Shown here piece after piece: positions 51,762 through 61,687 of a stretch of DNA of 64,000 nucleotides (position 1 is its first letter; every line of letters begins with the position of its first letter). The stretch covers positions 2,170,001 through 2,234,000 of the forward strand of contig NZ_FSRK01000001.1 of NCBI RefSeq assembly GCF_900141765.1, read 5' to 3'. The stretch comes from Epilithonimonas zeae. Lineage in GTDB: Bacteria; Bacteroidota; Bacteroidia; Flavobacteriales; Weeksellaceae. The notes under the pieces were generated by a model that worked only from the letters and a program-made list of their open reading frames with translations, ran no database searches and was not told the origin of the DNA. Both the position numbers and the translations under genes were made by a program.

Positions 51762-52799
51762 TTAAACCTTCATTTTCAGTTCATCAATTTTTATAATTTT
51801 GTAAACAAGCTCTTTATAAATTTCTTCATCCTCCATTTGTCTTACGCCAAGACCTTTGGATTTCAAATCCATCTCACGAAGAACGGAAATCACTCTTGTA
51901 GCGTGCTTCAATGGGTAAAATCTTGCCGCTTCCGAATAATCTTTAATTGCATAAGGATTTACACCCATCGTAGAAGCAATTGTTTGAGGCGATTGTCCTG
52001 ATAAAGTATGATAAATAACGATATTGGAAAAGAAGTTGTAAAGCGCACCAAAAGCCATTTGCACAGGATTGGATTTTTTGTTCTTTCCCATATAATAAGC
52101 AATACTGAAGGCTTTTGCCTGGTCTTTTGTTGCTAATGCTTTCTGCAATTCGAAGATGTTGAAATCTTTACTGATTCCGATATGTTCTTCGATGATTTTT
52201 CCATCCAGAATAGCGCCATCTTTTAGAACAATTTTTAATTTGTTAAGTTCGTTCGCAATTCTGGAAAGATCGTTGCCGAGATATTCTGCCAAAAGGTGGC
52301 TGATATTGGGAGCAGATTTGATTCCCATTATAGTCATTTCCCCTTGAATCCAAGTCGGGAGTTGATAATCTTTCATCTTCTCGCTGGTGAAAAGCATTCC
52401 GGATTTAGCCAGAGTTTTCGCGGCCTTTTTTCTGGCGTCCAACTTTTTATGTTTATGAGCAAAAACCAAAATGGTAGAAGGAACAGGATTTTCCAGATAA
52501 GTTTCCAAAGCTTTGGATTCTTCTTCATTCAACTTCATATCCTGCGCTTCTTTCACAATGATGAGCTGTTTGTCTCCCATCATCGGATATTGTCTCGCCA
52601 GAGAAAGAACTTCGAGATAGTTGGTATCACGACCGTAAGCAACCGTTTGGTTGAAGGCTTTCTCGTCTTCTTCCAAAACATCCTGCTCAAAATGCTTGAC
52701 TGCCAAATCAATATAAAAAGCCTCGTCACCCTGAAAAAAATAAACCGGTAAGAGTTCTTTATTTTTAATATTTTTGAGGATAATATCTATTTCTTTCAT
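51762..52799 (-). CDS. holA: DNA polymerase III delta subunit
   Basis: The 345-residue protein matches clamp-loader delta: PVYFFQGDEAFYIDLAVKHF, ARQYPMMGDKQLIIVKEAQ, LAEYLGNDLSRIANELNKL, and the C-terminal collar region with AFGALYNFFSNIVIYH. It opens the sliding clamp during loading. The start is 8 bases from the divergent HsdR-N-like gene. Confidence 0.9.
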   Translation of the reverse strand: MKEIDIILKNIKNKELLPVYFFQGDEAFYIDLAVKHFEQDVLEEDEKAFNQTVAYGRDTNYLEVLSLARQYPMMGDKQLIIVKEAQDMKLNEEESKALETYLENPVPSTILVFAHKHKKLDARKKAAKTLAKSGMLFTSEKMKDYQLPTWIQGEMTIMGIKSAPNISHLLAEYLGNDLSRIANELNKLKIVLKDGAILDGKIIEEHIGISKDFNIFELQKALATKDQAKAFSIAYYMGKNKKSNPVQMAFGALYNFFSNIVIYHTLSGQSPQTIASTMGVNPYAIKDYSEAARFYPLKHATRVISVLREMDLKSKGLGVRQMEDEEIYKELVYKIIKIDELKMKV

Positions 52800-52807
52800 C
52801 TTAAAGT

Positions 52808-53242
52808 ATGCAGGTTCCGAAGCTAAATTTTGATAACACGTTCGATTTTCAAATCAAACAAGACAAAGATACATTTTTTATCTATGATTTGGTTCGGAAA
52901 AGCTGGCTTGTACTCACGCCGGAAGAATGGGTGAGACAGCATTGGTTGCATTATTTTCGGTTTGTGAAGAAGAAAAATTTGTCCTCACTAATCCTTGAAC
53001 AAAAGCTGGAACTGAATGGAACAACGAAACGAATTGACCTTCTCATCACGGAAAAAACTAAACCAAAAATCCTCATCGAATGTAAAGCGCCGAATGTTCC
53101 TTTGAAGCAAATTCATTTTGAGCAAATCGCGCGTTACAACAGTTTGCTTGGAGCGGAACAAATCATCATTAGCAACGGTTTGCATCATATTTTCGCAGAG
53201 TATACTGAAAACGGTTACAAGTTCCGAAAAGAGATGGAATAA
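52808..53242 (+). CDS. Stand-alone HsdR N-terminal-like (PD-(D/E)xK) protein
   Basis: The 144-residue protein has the restriction-endonuclease-like core of HsdR_N: TPEEWVRQHWLHYF, then RIDLLI and LIECKAP, supplying D-...-E-x-K, and a final helix-strand. It lacks helicase domains and methylase partners. Flavobacteria commonly place this gene beside holA, so it may have a conserved housekeeping role. The function is unproven; nuclease activity is inferred only. Confidence 0.75.
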   Translation: MQVPKLNFDNTFDFQIKQDKDTFFIYDLVRKSWLVLTPEEWVRQHWLHYFRFVKKKNLSSLILEQKLELNGTTKRIDLLITEKTKPKILIECKAPNVPLKQIHFEQIARYNSLLGAEQIIISNGLHHIFAEYTENGYKFRKEME

Positions 53243-53321
53243 TCTAAACAATAATGATTTATAATTTTGGAATAAGTATTGATAATGACTAATTTGCATA
53301 TAATTCTTAATCCAAAAAAGA

Positions 53322-55808
53322 ATGATTGAAAAAACTACCAAACCATCTAAACTGAAAAAAAAATTGATGATTATCGCCGGCATTATTCTTTTAATGTTGT
53401 TAATTTTTCCTTTTGCGCTGGACTTTTACCTGAAAAGAAAATTACCTGACCTCATCAATGATAAAACTGCTTACAACTTAAAATTAGACAATTTTAATCT
53501 GAGTTTATTTTCAGGTGATTTAACGGCTAACAATATTTTCATTAATAATAAAAACGCTAAAGATTCTACGGTCACCCAAATTAATGGAACTGTGAAAGAA
53601 TTGAAAATCGAGGATTTTAGTATTTGGAAAGCGATTTTCAGTAAAACTTATAAAGCCCAAGATGTGGTTTTGAGTGACCCAAATATCGCCATTGTTTTCG
53701 CTCCGAAAAAGGATAAAAAAAATAAGAAGAAGAAAAAATTGGATATTGCTTTGGAAAATATTATTGTTTCAAATGGCAATGTACAAATTCAGAATGAGAA
53801 CAGAAAAACCTTATTCAACGGACAAAATGTGAATATCAAACTCACAGATATTCAGCAAAGTGAAGATGATTCTAAAATCCCGATTGCTTTCAAAGAATTC
53901 AAAATCGATGCGCAAAATGTAATCATCACAGCTAACGATTTTTATCAAATCAATGCCGAAAAAATCTCAGCTAAAAATAAAACGCTGGAGATTCTGGGAT
54001 TTCATCTTAATCCAATTGAGGATGCTAAAAATTATAACGCCAAGAATATTTTTGATTTTGCTTCTGAGAAACTTTCTGCTAAGAATTTTGTCATCAACCA
54101 AGATTCTTTGATTGTTGATGAAATCGATTTTGTGAAACCTGACTTGAAAGTCACTTCTACCGGAAAAAAAACAGTTGAGGAAAAAGCAGATAAGAAAAAA
54201 GAAATGAATCTGAAAATCGGCTTGAAAAACATCAATTTCAATCAAGGTAAAATACTCGTTTTACAATCTGATTTGCAGAAAACGGCTTCTATTGATAACT
54301 TCAATTTCAAACTCAGTGATATTGTTTTTGATAAAAAGACAGTGAAGGAAAAAATCCCGTTCAGGTTCACAAATCATAATATCGAAGCAGAAAATATTTA
54401 TCTTAAAGCGAACCAATTTCAGGCTTTGCAAATAGAAAAAATCAAGTCTGAAAATCAAGATATTACGATTGATAAATTTCAGATGATTCCTTTGGGGAAA
54501 AGTATTCACAAAGATATTCTTGATATCAAAACCGATAAAATTTTAATCACAAAAAATCAATCCAAATATATTGGTCAAAAACTGAATCTCAATTTTGCAG
54601 GAATCGATGTTGTGAATCCGGAAATCATAATTCATTCTTCTAAATATAAATCAATTGAAAAAAAGAAAGCAGAAGCAACACCAGATTTCCAGGCTTTGAT
54701 TGGGAAATTCAATATCATCAATGGGCAATTCCGACAATATTCTGATGGGAAAGAAAAATTGTCTGTGGCAAAATTTGACGTGAATTTGAATCAAATAAAA
54801 TCAGATAAAAACATCCTCAAACAAGATATTCCGTTCGAAATCAAAAGCCGACTGATTACAGCAAAAAACATCAATCTGGATGCGGGAAAACATTACCGTC
54901 TGAAAGTGGCTTCTTTTAAAAATCATAGCAAACAAACCGATTTACAGAATTTCGAATTTCTTCCAAAATATTCCAGAAAGGCTTTCAGTAAAGTGATTGC
55001 GAAGGAAGAAGATCTTTACACCATCCGAACAAAACATATTGCGATTACGGACAAAGATTCTAAAATTGGGGAAAATACGGTGATTAATCTGGATAAAATC
55101 ATCATCAATCATCTGGATTGCAACATCTACCACGACCTGGCGCCACCCGATGATAATGCTGTGAGATATATGTTTAGCAAAAAATTAAGAGATGTGAAAT
55201 TTCCTCTTTTTGTGAATCAAATTCAGATTCGAAATTCGGATTTGACTTATGAAGAAGACGCTGAAAATGCGAATAAACCGGGGAAATTGACTTTTGACAA
55301 CTTCAATGCCACCATCAAAAATGTGAATAATACAAAAATCAAAGGTTTGCCAACCTTAATCACGGTTGATTCTGATTTCAAATTTTATGGAACTGCGCCA
55401 ACGATTGTGACTTGGAAATTTGATGTAAAAGATTTGGATGATAAATTTACGATTGTTGGGAATATTCAGAAGTTATCGGCTGATAACGTGAATCTTTTTG
55501 TACGACCTTATCTGAATGTGACTTTGGATGGAAAAATAGACTATGTAAAGTTTGATTATTATGGTTCTAGCGCAGGAATTGCGGGAAAATTTTATTTTAA
55601 ATACAAAGATATGTACGTGAATTTCCTCAACAAAAAAAATGGAAAAGAACGAAAAGTTCTAACCACTGTTGCCAATTGGTTTGTAAGAAACGAATCGACC
55701 GGCGAACCAGAACACGTGAATATCGAAAAGAAACGTGACCCGGAAAGAAGCTTTTTCAATATGCTTTGGCAAGGGATTATGGAAGGCTTGAAGAAGTATG
55801 TGATTTAG
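53322..55808 (+). CDS. AsmA-like / DUF748-type envelope protein
   Basis: The 828-residue protein has one N-terminal membrane helix (LMIIAGIILLMLLIFPFALD, residues 17-36) and a long, repetitive, beta-rich periplasmic body (LKLDNFNLSLFSGDLTANNIFINN). This is the layout of AsmA-like proteins, thought to bridge membranes for lipid transfer. A basic KKDKKNKKKKK patch near residue 128 is notable. The last part (LDGKIDYVKFDYYGSSAGIAGKFYFKYKDM) fits the conserved C-terminus. It is convergent with the Bat operon. Confidence 0.7.
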   Translation: MIEKTTKPSKLKKKLMIIAGIILLMLLIFPFALDFYLKRKLPDLINDKTAYNLKLDNFNLSLFSGDLTANNIFINNKNAKDSTVTQINGTVKELKIEDFSIWKAIFSKTYKAQDVVLSDPNIAIVFAPKKDKKNKKKKKLDIALENIIVSNGNVQIQNENRKTLFNGQNVNIKLTDIQQSEDDSKIPIAFKEFKIDAQNVIITANDFYQINAEKISAKNKTLEILGFHLNPIEDAKNYNAKNIFDFASEKLSAKNFVINQDSLIVDEIDFVKPDLKVTSTGKKTVEEKADKKKEMNLKIGLKNINFNQGKILVLQSDLQKTASIDNFNFKLSDIVFDKKTVKEKIPFRFTNHNIEAENIYLKANQFQALQIEKIKSENQDITIDKFQMIPLGKSIHKDILDIKTDKILITKNQSKYIGQKLNLNFAGIDVVNPEIIIHSSKYKSIEKKKAEATPDFQALIGKFNIINGQFRQYSDGKEKLSVAKFDVNLNQIKSDKNILKQDIPFEIKSRLITAKNINLDAGKHYRLKVASFKNHSKQTDLQNFEFLPKYSRKAFSKVIAKEEDLYTIRTKHIAITDKDSKIGENTVINLDKIIINHLDCNIYHDLAPPDDNAVRYMFSKKLRDVKFPLFVNQIQIRNSDLTYEEDAENANKPGKLTFDNFNATIKNVNNTKIKGLPTLITVDSDFKFYGTAPTIVTWKFDVKDLDDKFTIVGNIQKLSADNVNLFVRPYLNVTLDGKIDYVKFDYYGSSAGIAGKFYFKYKDMYVNFLNKKNGKERKVLTTVANWFVRNESTGEPEHVNIEKKRDPERSFFNMLWQGIMEGLKKYVI

Positions 55809-55840
55809 TTTTTTTTGAACCTTACCCACAAAATATTTAC

Positions 55841-56848
55841 TTAAAGATTAAAATCTTTCTTCGGATTAAATAGGAAAATCAAAAAGAAAAAGAATACAGA
55901 AACCGCTAAGAAATATTGGTAGTAATGAACCGCAGACTGCGAACTAATTGTTGTAGAAGTAGAACTTGTGGATTTGTGAAGTTCGTTTACCAGATTGCTT
56001 ATCACATTGTCCAGATTATTCCCGTCAAGATAATTTCCTCCGGTTGATGAAGCAATATTCTTAAGTGCTTTTGTTTGTAATTTTGACACTACAGTTTCGC
56101 CATAAATATCGGATTTGTAACCCATCAATTGACCAAAATAATACTCTGGAATTGGTGCACCTTCCTCTGTTCCGACACCAATCGTCGTCACTCTTATTCC
56201 TTCTTTTTTCGCCAAATTAATCGCTTCATCTTCGTGACCTTCATTATCCTCACCATCACTTATTAATACGATATTTCGGGAACCTTTTGTAATATTTTTA
56301 AATTTCTGAGCTGCGATTTGAATTGGTTTAAGGAAATCCGTTCCTTGGTTTTGAACAACGCTCGTTTCAATTCCCAAAAGATAATTTTCCGCCGCCGAAT
56401 AATCACTGGACAAAGGCATCACAGAATAAGAATCTCCTGCAAAAACAATAATTCCTACTCTATCGTTAGTGAGTTTTTGAAGTGAATTGATGATAATATT
56501 CTTAGCTTCTTCCAATCGGCTTGGCTGAACGTCTTGGGCATTCATAGAATTGGAGACATCCAGAACGAAAATCGTACTGCTTACATTTTGTTTCACGCTG
56601 ATTTCTTCTTTCCCAGCTAAAAGGTCAACAATTGAAAATATCAGAAATAAAAAACCAAGCAAGTACAACAACGGAAATAATTTGGCGAACCAAGACGTTT
56701 TTTCAAACAAAACATCCTGAAATCTACCTTCTGCAAAAAGATCACGCTTTCGGTTTTTCCAACGCACATAATGGATGATAAAGTAACCAATGACAGGCAA
56801 CAAAAGAAGTAAAAAAAGATACCAGTAATTTCCTAAATACCAATTCAT
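55841..56848 (-). CDS. batB: Aerotolerance protein BatB-like (VWA domain)
   Basis: The 335-residue protein has N-terminal membrane helices, a von Willebrand A domain with MIDAS FVLDVSNSM and LISDGEDNEG, and a C-terminal helix (HYYQYFLAVSVFFFFLIFLF). It lies 4 bases after the BatA-like gene. In Bacteroides the Bat operon supports tolerance of oxygen and envelope stress. Confidence 0.85.
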   Translation of the reverse strand: MNWYLGNYWYLFLLLLLPVIGYFIIHYVRWKNRKRDLFAEGRFQDVLFEKTSWFAKLFPLLYLLGFLFLIFSIVDLLAGKEEISVKQNVSSTIFVLDVSNSMNAQDVQPSRLEEAKNIIINSLQKLTNDRVGIIVFAGDSYSVMPLSSDYSAAENYLLGIETSVVQNQGTDFLKPIQIAAQKFKNITKGSRNIVLISDGEDNEGHEDEAINLAKKEGIRVTTIGVGTEEGAPIPEYYFGQLMGYKSDIYGETVVSKLQTKALKNIASSTGGNYLDGNNLDNVISNLVNELHKSTSSTSTTISSQSAVHYYQYFLAVSVFFFFLIFLFNPKKDFNL

Positions 56849-56852
56849 CTGC

Positions 56853-57842
56853 TTAATTCAAAATTTTAAAAATTACCCATCTCAATAACGCATCCAACAA
56901 CAAGAATCCTAATGCTACCCAAAGAAATATCCTGAAATATTCTTCATAATTATATAATTTGGAAGTTTTGACTTCGGATTTTTCTAATTGGTTGATTTCG
57001 TCATAAACCGTTTGCAAACTGCTGTTAGAAGTCGCTCGGAAGTATTTTCCGCCAGTTAGTTGTGCGATATCCATCAACGTATTTTCATCAATCTGAGTTT
57101 TAGTTTCCGTGAAAACCAATTCACCAAAAATGTTGGTCGCCGTTGGCATTGCTGCATATCCATTACTCCCGATTCCCACAGTATAAACTTTGATACTGTT
57201 ATTTTTCGCCAATTCTGCAGCGATTTGTGGTGGCATTGCATTTATAACGGTATTCACACCATCGGTCATCAAAATGATGATTTTACTCTTGGCCTTGCTC
57301 TTTTTAAGGTGATTCACAGCTACAGAAAGTCCTTCTCCGATTGCAGTTCCAGGCTGTAATTCCAGAGGATTTAATTGATTCAATTCATCTACAACAACTT
57401 GATGATCGGTTGTCAAAGGGACTTTAGTATAAGCTTCTCCCGAATAGGCGACCAATCCAATCCTGTCATTTTCTCTTTTATTAACGAAATCTATGGCGAT
57501 TTTCTTCAAAGCCTCGAGTCTGTCCGGATCCAAATCTTTGGACAACATACTGAGTGAAACGTCCACGGAAAGCATAATATCAATTCCCTTGGTTTCGTCT
57601 CTGTCCTGTGAAACCGTGTAAGTTCTTGGTCTTGCCAAAGCAATAATTAACGCTGTAAGAATGAAATATTTTGAGACTTTCAGAAACTTCATCACCAACG
57701 AAATATTTCCGCTTGGTCGCATATTACTCACAGAAGGCACGGCAATTCCTCTACTCTTTTTCTTGCCAGAATCCAATATCAACAAAGGAATGAACAAAAT
57801 AAAAAGCAATAAAAACCACGGACTGTAAAACTCGAAATTCAC
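56853..57842 (-). CDS. batA: Aerotolerance protein BatA-like (VWA domain)
   Basis: The 329-residue protein has a VWA domain with MIDAS SVDVSLSM, LTTDHQVV and ILMTDGVNTV, between an N-terminal membrane segment (WFLLLFILFIPLLIL) and a C-terminal one. It follows the BatD-like gene by 32 bases. BatA and BatB probably form a membrane complex controlled by MoxR. Confidence 0.87.
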   Translation of the reverse strand: MNFEFYSPWFLLLFILFIPLLILDSGKKKSRGIAVPSVSNMRPSGNISLVMKFLKVSKYFILTALIIALARPRTYTVSQDRDETKGIDIMLSVDVSLSMLSKDLDPDRLEALKKIAIDFVNKRENDRIGLVAYSGEAYTKVPLTTDHQVVVDELNQLNPLELQPGTAIGEGLSVAVNHLKKSKAKSKIIILMTDGVNTVINAMPPQIAAELAKNNSIKVYTVGIGSNGYAAMPTATNIFGELVFTETKTQIDENTLMDIAQLTGGKYFRATSNSSLQTVYDEINQLEKSEVKTSKLYNYEEYFRIFLWVALGFLLLDALLRWVIFKILN

Positions 57843-57874
57843 GGATTGATTATAAATGATGGTTGATAAATGAT

Positions 57875-58819
57875 TTATTTGAGCTTTCTAATTTTGGATT
57901 TATCTGATTCTGAAAGTTCTTCAACAGAAACATTCCGAAGATTCTCGGCCTCTACATCTTTGGTAGAACGTTTTACAAAATCTCTGATTTCTGTGAAGTC
58001 TTTTGACATTATTTCTTTTGTAGGAATGGTTTTCGCAAACTTAACCAAATCACTTCGTAAGAAAATATCTTCCACTATTTTTTCATTTTCCTGAGAAATC
58101 GCATTGGTATTTTTCATATAATCCACCAAATCATCTGTCAACAAAACATCTGCAGGAATCTGATATTGTTTAGTGATAAATCCTCTGGTAATCTCAATTA
58201 ACTCCACATAGAAAGCACGGAAATTTTCGTTTTCGATATAGTTTTTCTTTCTTAGTTTTTCTAAATCTTTCAAAGTCTGATTGGTTGTCACCGCAGGACT
58301 ATCTTTGCGTTTTCTTCCCCATTTTACGATACCGATGATTAAAATAATGATTGCAATAATGAGGAGAGCTAAAAGAACATAGAATTTATACATTTCCCAG
58401 TAATCCTGGACATTCAGTTCCACTTCTTTGTTCTTCATAATGTCATTTATCTGGTCGCCTTTTTTGGCTGTATTAATGACTTCAACTTCGTATGGAATGG
58501 TTTTTAGGATTTCATCACCAACTTTAATTTCGATTTCCGGAATTGTAAATTTACCTTCCTGAAAAACTGCAAATTTTACAGAACGCAGATAAATATCTTT
58601 CTGAACCGCAATACTGTCATTCACCATCTCAAAATGAAAAGGCAGTAACTCATTTCGTGGTGCAATCTGAACATTCTTCCCATCCAAATCCAAAATCTGA
58701 ATCTTGAAAACCGCAACCTCGCCCAAAGCCAAAGTGGTTTTATCAAGACTTGAAGTTAAAGTCTGACTAAATCCAAAAGTAGAAATGAAAATGAAAAGTG
58801 AAAGAAGATATTTAAACAT
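57875..58819 (-). CDS. BatD-like / DUF4381-type membrane protein
   Basis: The 314-residue protein has a signal peptide (ending FGFSQ), an Ig-like periplasmic domain (ALGEVAVFKIQILDLDGKNV), one membrane helix (FYVLLALLIIAIIILIIGIV, about 146-165) and a cytoplasmic helical tail. That matches short BatD-related proteins encoded between DUF58 and BatA genes. It probably links the MoxR/DUF58 pair with the VWA proteins. Confidence 0.7.
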   Translation of the reverse strand: MFKYLLSLFIFISTFGFSQTLTSSLDKTTLALGEVAVFKIQILDLDGKNVQIAPRNELLPFHFEMVNDSIAVQKDIYLRSVKFAVFQEGKFTIPEIEIKVGDEILKTIPYEVEVINTAKKGDQINDIMKNKEVELNVQDYWEMYKFYVLLALLIIAIIILIIGIVKWGRKRKDSPAVTTNQTLKDLEKLRKKNYIENENFRAFYVELIEITRGFITKQYQIPADVLLTDDLVDYMKNTNAISQENEKIVEDIFLRSDLVKFAKTIPTKEIMSKDFTEIRDFVKRSTKDVEAENLRNVSVEELSESDKSKIRKLK

Positions 58820-58875
58820 TATTGTTTTTAGTTGATAGTATTTTGTGTTTTGATTTTTTGACTTGATTCTAAAAT

Positions 58876-59736
58876 CTATTTCCTAAAATATTGATACAAA
58901 GATTTGCTGTAATCATCAGACGTTTTGATATCTAAAAAATGAGCCGAAGAATTCTCGAATTCATCTTTCACCTGTCGCATTTTTTGCTTTTGTTGCTCTG
59001 CATAATTATAACGCCACCTTGCGCTGGAAGTATTGGCCCAGATTTCTTTTCCGGTTTCTGAGTCCCGAAAAAGCGCATAACCGATGTCTGGAATCTCCAT
59101 ATCTTTTTCGTCGTAAATCCTTAACCCTAACAATTGGTGCTTTCTGGCAGTTACATTCAGGATTTTTTGGTCAAATTCATCTTCGAAATCAGAGAAAAGG
59201 AAAACCAGAGATTTCCTTTTGAAAACACTCATCATATAATTGAAAGCGACATCCAAATTAGATTTTGAAGGAACATAATCTGCGGACAAAATATTGCTGA
59301 TAATCGACAAAACGTGTTTTCTGCCTTTCTGTGGCGGAACTACTTTCAGAACTTTGTCAGCGTATAAAATCAGTCCAACTTTATCGTTGTTTCCAGCTGC
59401 CGAAAATCCTAGAGATGCGCAAACTTCGGCAACATATTCTCTTTTCAGCTGGGTTTTGGTTCCATAATCCATCGATGCGGAAATATCGACAACCAACATC
59501 ATTGTCAGTTCGCGTTCCTCCTCCATTACTTTGACGAATGGTTCGCGAAAACGTGCTGTTTTGTTCCAATCGATTCGTCTTGTATCGTCTCCGAATTGAT
59601 ATTGTCGCACTTCTGAAAACGTCATTCCCTGACCTTTGAAAGCACTGTGATATTGTCCCATAAGCGATGCTTCCGTTTTCTTTCGAGTTCGGATTTCTAT
59701 CTGCTTTACTTTTTTGACAATGTCTTTTATTTGCAA
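58876..59736 (-). CDS. DUF58 protein
   Basis: The 286-residue protein has the DUF58 hallmark GQGMTFSEVRQYQFGDDTRRIDWNKTAR and a VWA-like fold with VVDISASMDYG. It lacks membrane helices. DUF58 proteins work with MoxR ATPases encoded just upstream, as here. Confidence 0.88.
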   Translation of the reverse strand: MQIKDIVKKVKQIEIRTRKKTEASLMGQYHSAFKGQGMTFSEVRQYQFGDDTRRIDWNKTARFREPFVKVMEEERELTMMLVVDISASMDYGTKTQLKREYVAEVCASLGFSAAGNNDKVGLILYADKVLKVVPPQKGRKHVLSIISNILSADYVPSKSNLDVAFNYMMSVFKRKSLVFLFSDFEDEFDQKILNVTARKHQLLGLRIYDEKDMEIPDIGYALFRDSETGKEIWANTSSARWRYNYAEQQKQKMRQVKDEFENSSAHFLDIKTSDDYSKSLYQYFRK

Positions 59737-60001
59737 TTTAAATTGATATTTTTTAGTTGGAATGCTTTGGCGGTCATCGGTTGATAGTTTTCAGACATCT
59801 CATCTATAAAAGAATTCGACGAGTGACCACTATCAACAGATTAACCAGATTTCAAAACAAAATTTGTCCTAAATTATTTTTTACATTTCCAAGTTCGACT
59901 CCTACGGAGCCGTCTCGAGGAATTATAGTCTCTACAAACATTTCGTTCCTACGGAACTTCTTATTTCTCAAACTCAAAAATTCTCAGACCCTCCAACTCA
60001 T
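59737..60001. repeat. Intergenic gap in the Bat operon with two short palindromes
   Basis: CTCCTACGGAG (59899-59909) and GTTCCTACGGAAC (59945-59957) share a TCCTACGGA core. Similar short palindromes are often dispersed in Flavobacteriia intergenic DNA. They may form hairpins in the operon transcript between moxR and the DUF58 gene. Confidence 0.5.
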
Positions 60002-61006
60002 TTAGGGAGCTTGTATTTTCCCTAAAATTTTATTGACGATATCATCTTGAGAAACTTCCTCAGCTTCAGCTTCAAAGCTCAATCCTATTCTGTGTCTCAA
60101 AACATCTTTTGCAATTTCTTTCACATCTTCCGGAATCACAAACGCTCTTCCTTTGATGAAAGCATACGCTCTGGATGCGATTGCCAAATTGATACTTGCT
60201 CTTGGCGACGCTCCAAAGCTGATATAATTTTTGATGTCTGACAATCCATATTTTTCAGGATAACGGGTTGCAAAAACCATATCCAGAATATATTTTTCGA
60301 TTTTTTCATCAAGGTAAATTTGATTGATGAGTTTCTTGGCTTCAACAATTTGATTCAAATCCACCACTTTTCTGATTTGCGGAATATCCTGCGTAGAAAT
60401 CATTCGCATTACTTTTCTCTCGTCCTCAAACTCAGGATAATCGATTTTACACTTCAGCATAAAACGATCAGTTTGCGCTTCCGGCAAAAGATAAGTTCCT
60501 TCTTGGTCAATTGGGTTTTGAGTCGCTAAAACTAAGAATGGTTTTGGCAAAAGCATTGTCTCATCACCTATTGTCACTTGCTTTTCCTGCATCACTTCAA
60601 GCAAAGCAGACTGAACTTTCGCTGGCGCACGATTAATCTCATCTGCCAAAACGAAATTGGCGAAAACAGGTCCTTTTTTTATGGAGAAATCGTTATCTTT
60701 AACATTATAAATCATTGTTCCCACAACATCTGCAGGCAACAAATCCGGCGTGAACTGAATCCTGGAAAACTCACCGTCAACAGCTTCTGACAAAGTTTTG
60801 ATTGCTAAAGTTTTAGCCAATCCTGGAACACCTTCCAAAAGAACGTGACCATTGCCCAAAAGTCCTATCAAGAGACGATCAATCATATATTCCTGACCAA
60901 TAATAGCGCGGTTGATTTCTTGTTTTAAAATAGAAAAAAAGTAATTCTGTTCTTTTACTTTTTCGGTAAGTTGTCTGATATCTTCTGCTTGATTCAATTC
61001 TGACAT
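60002..61006 (-). CDS. moxR: MoxR-family AAA+ ATPase
   Basis: The 334-residue protein has Walker A EGVPGLAKT, Walker B VLADEINRAP, sensor I LATQNPIDQEGTY, and a C-terminal lid ending ISFGASPRASINLAI. It acts as a chaperone-like ATPase for VWA/DUF58 partners. It leads the Bat operon, with a 265-base gap to the next gene. Confidence 0.92.
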   Translation of the reverse strand: MSELNQAEDIRQLTEKVKEQNYFFSILKQEINRAIIGQEYMIDRLLIGLLGNGHVLLEGVPGLAKTLAIKTLSEAVDGEFSRIQFTPDLLPADVVGTMIYNVKDNDFSIKKGPVFANFVLADEINRAPAKVQSALLEVMQEKQVTIGDETMLLPKPFLVLATQNPIDQEGTYLLPEAQTDRFMLKCKIDYPEFEDERKVMRMISTQDIPQIRKVVDLNQIVEAKKLINQIYLDEKIEKYILDMVFATRYPEKYGLSDIKNYISFGASPRASINLAIASRAYAFIKGRAFVIPEDVKEIAKDVLRHRIGLSFEAEAEEVSQDDIVNKILGKIQAP

Positions 61007-61194
61007 AGTAAATCTTAAAAATATAATTGGTAAATTTCATATAAAAACCCGCAACAGCAAACACAATAATTGCTAATCTTGCGTTAAATATTTGTTAAAA
61101 CACAAATTGATGTAAAAAATCCACAAAAACACGTTAATAAAATAGTGTTACACACATTTTTCTTACATTTATCAATTAATATCAAAATTCAAAA

Positions 61195-61671
61195 ATGAAT
61201 TATCATTTTGCCAATCATAGACAAGTCAGAAAAAACTTGTTAGACATTTTACAAAGCACATCCGAAAAAGATTTGTTGGCGATTCCCGACGGATTTAACA
61301 ATAATATTTACTGGAACATTGCGCATTGCATTGCTCAACAGCAATTGCTTTGTTATTATCTGAGCGGAAACCAATTCCGAATCGACAAATATTGGGTGGA
61401 AACTTACAAAAAAGGAACTTTCGCTAACGTGGATGTGAAATCTTCTGAAATGGAGGATTTGGCCTATCTCTTAATTGAAACCTCAAAGATTTTGATGAAA
61501 GATTTTGATAATGATTTTTTCCCAGATTACACACCTTATTCCACAAGTTTCGGAATTGATTTAAAGAATATTCAGGATGCGATCATTTTTAATAATATGC
61601 ACGAAAGTATCCATTACGGTTATATTTTGGCTCAGAAACGAGCTTTGATTGGAGAAGGTTTGAGCTTGTAA
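61195..61671 (+). CDS. DinB/DfsB-fold metal-binding protein
   Basis: The 158-residue protein fits the DinB-like four-helix fold (unrelated to polymerase IV): GFNNNIYWNIAHCIAQQQLL, with a histidine, and NNMHESIHYGYILAQKRAL with two more. These three histidines are likely metal ligands. Family members are often damage-inducible hydrolases or transferases. The function is unknown. Confidence 0.75.
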   Translation: MNYHFANHRQVRKNLLDILQSTSEKDLLAIPDGFNNNIYWNIAHCIAQQQLLCYYLSGNQFRIDKYWVETYKKGTFANVDVKSSEMEDLAYLLIETSKILMKDFDNDFFPDYTPYSTSFGIDLKNIQDAIIFNNMHESIHYGYILAQKRALIGEGLSL

Positions 61672-61687
61672 TTGATAGATGATTTCA

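Noticed and set aside
52808-53242. Part of a type I restriction-modification system
   Set aside because: No helicase domain and no HsdM or HsdS gene nearby.
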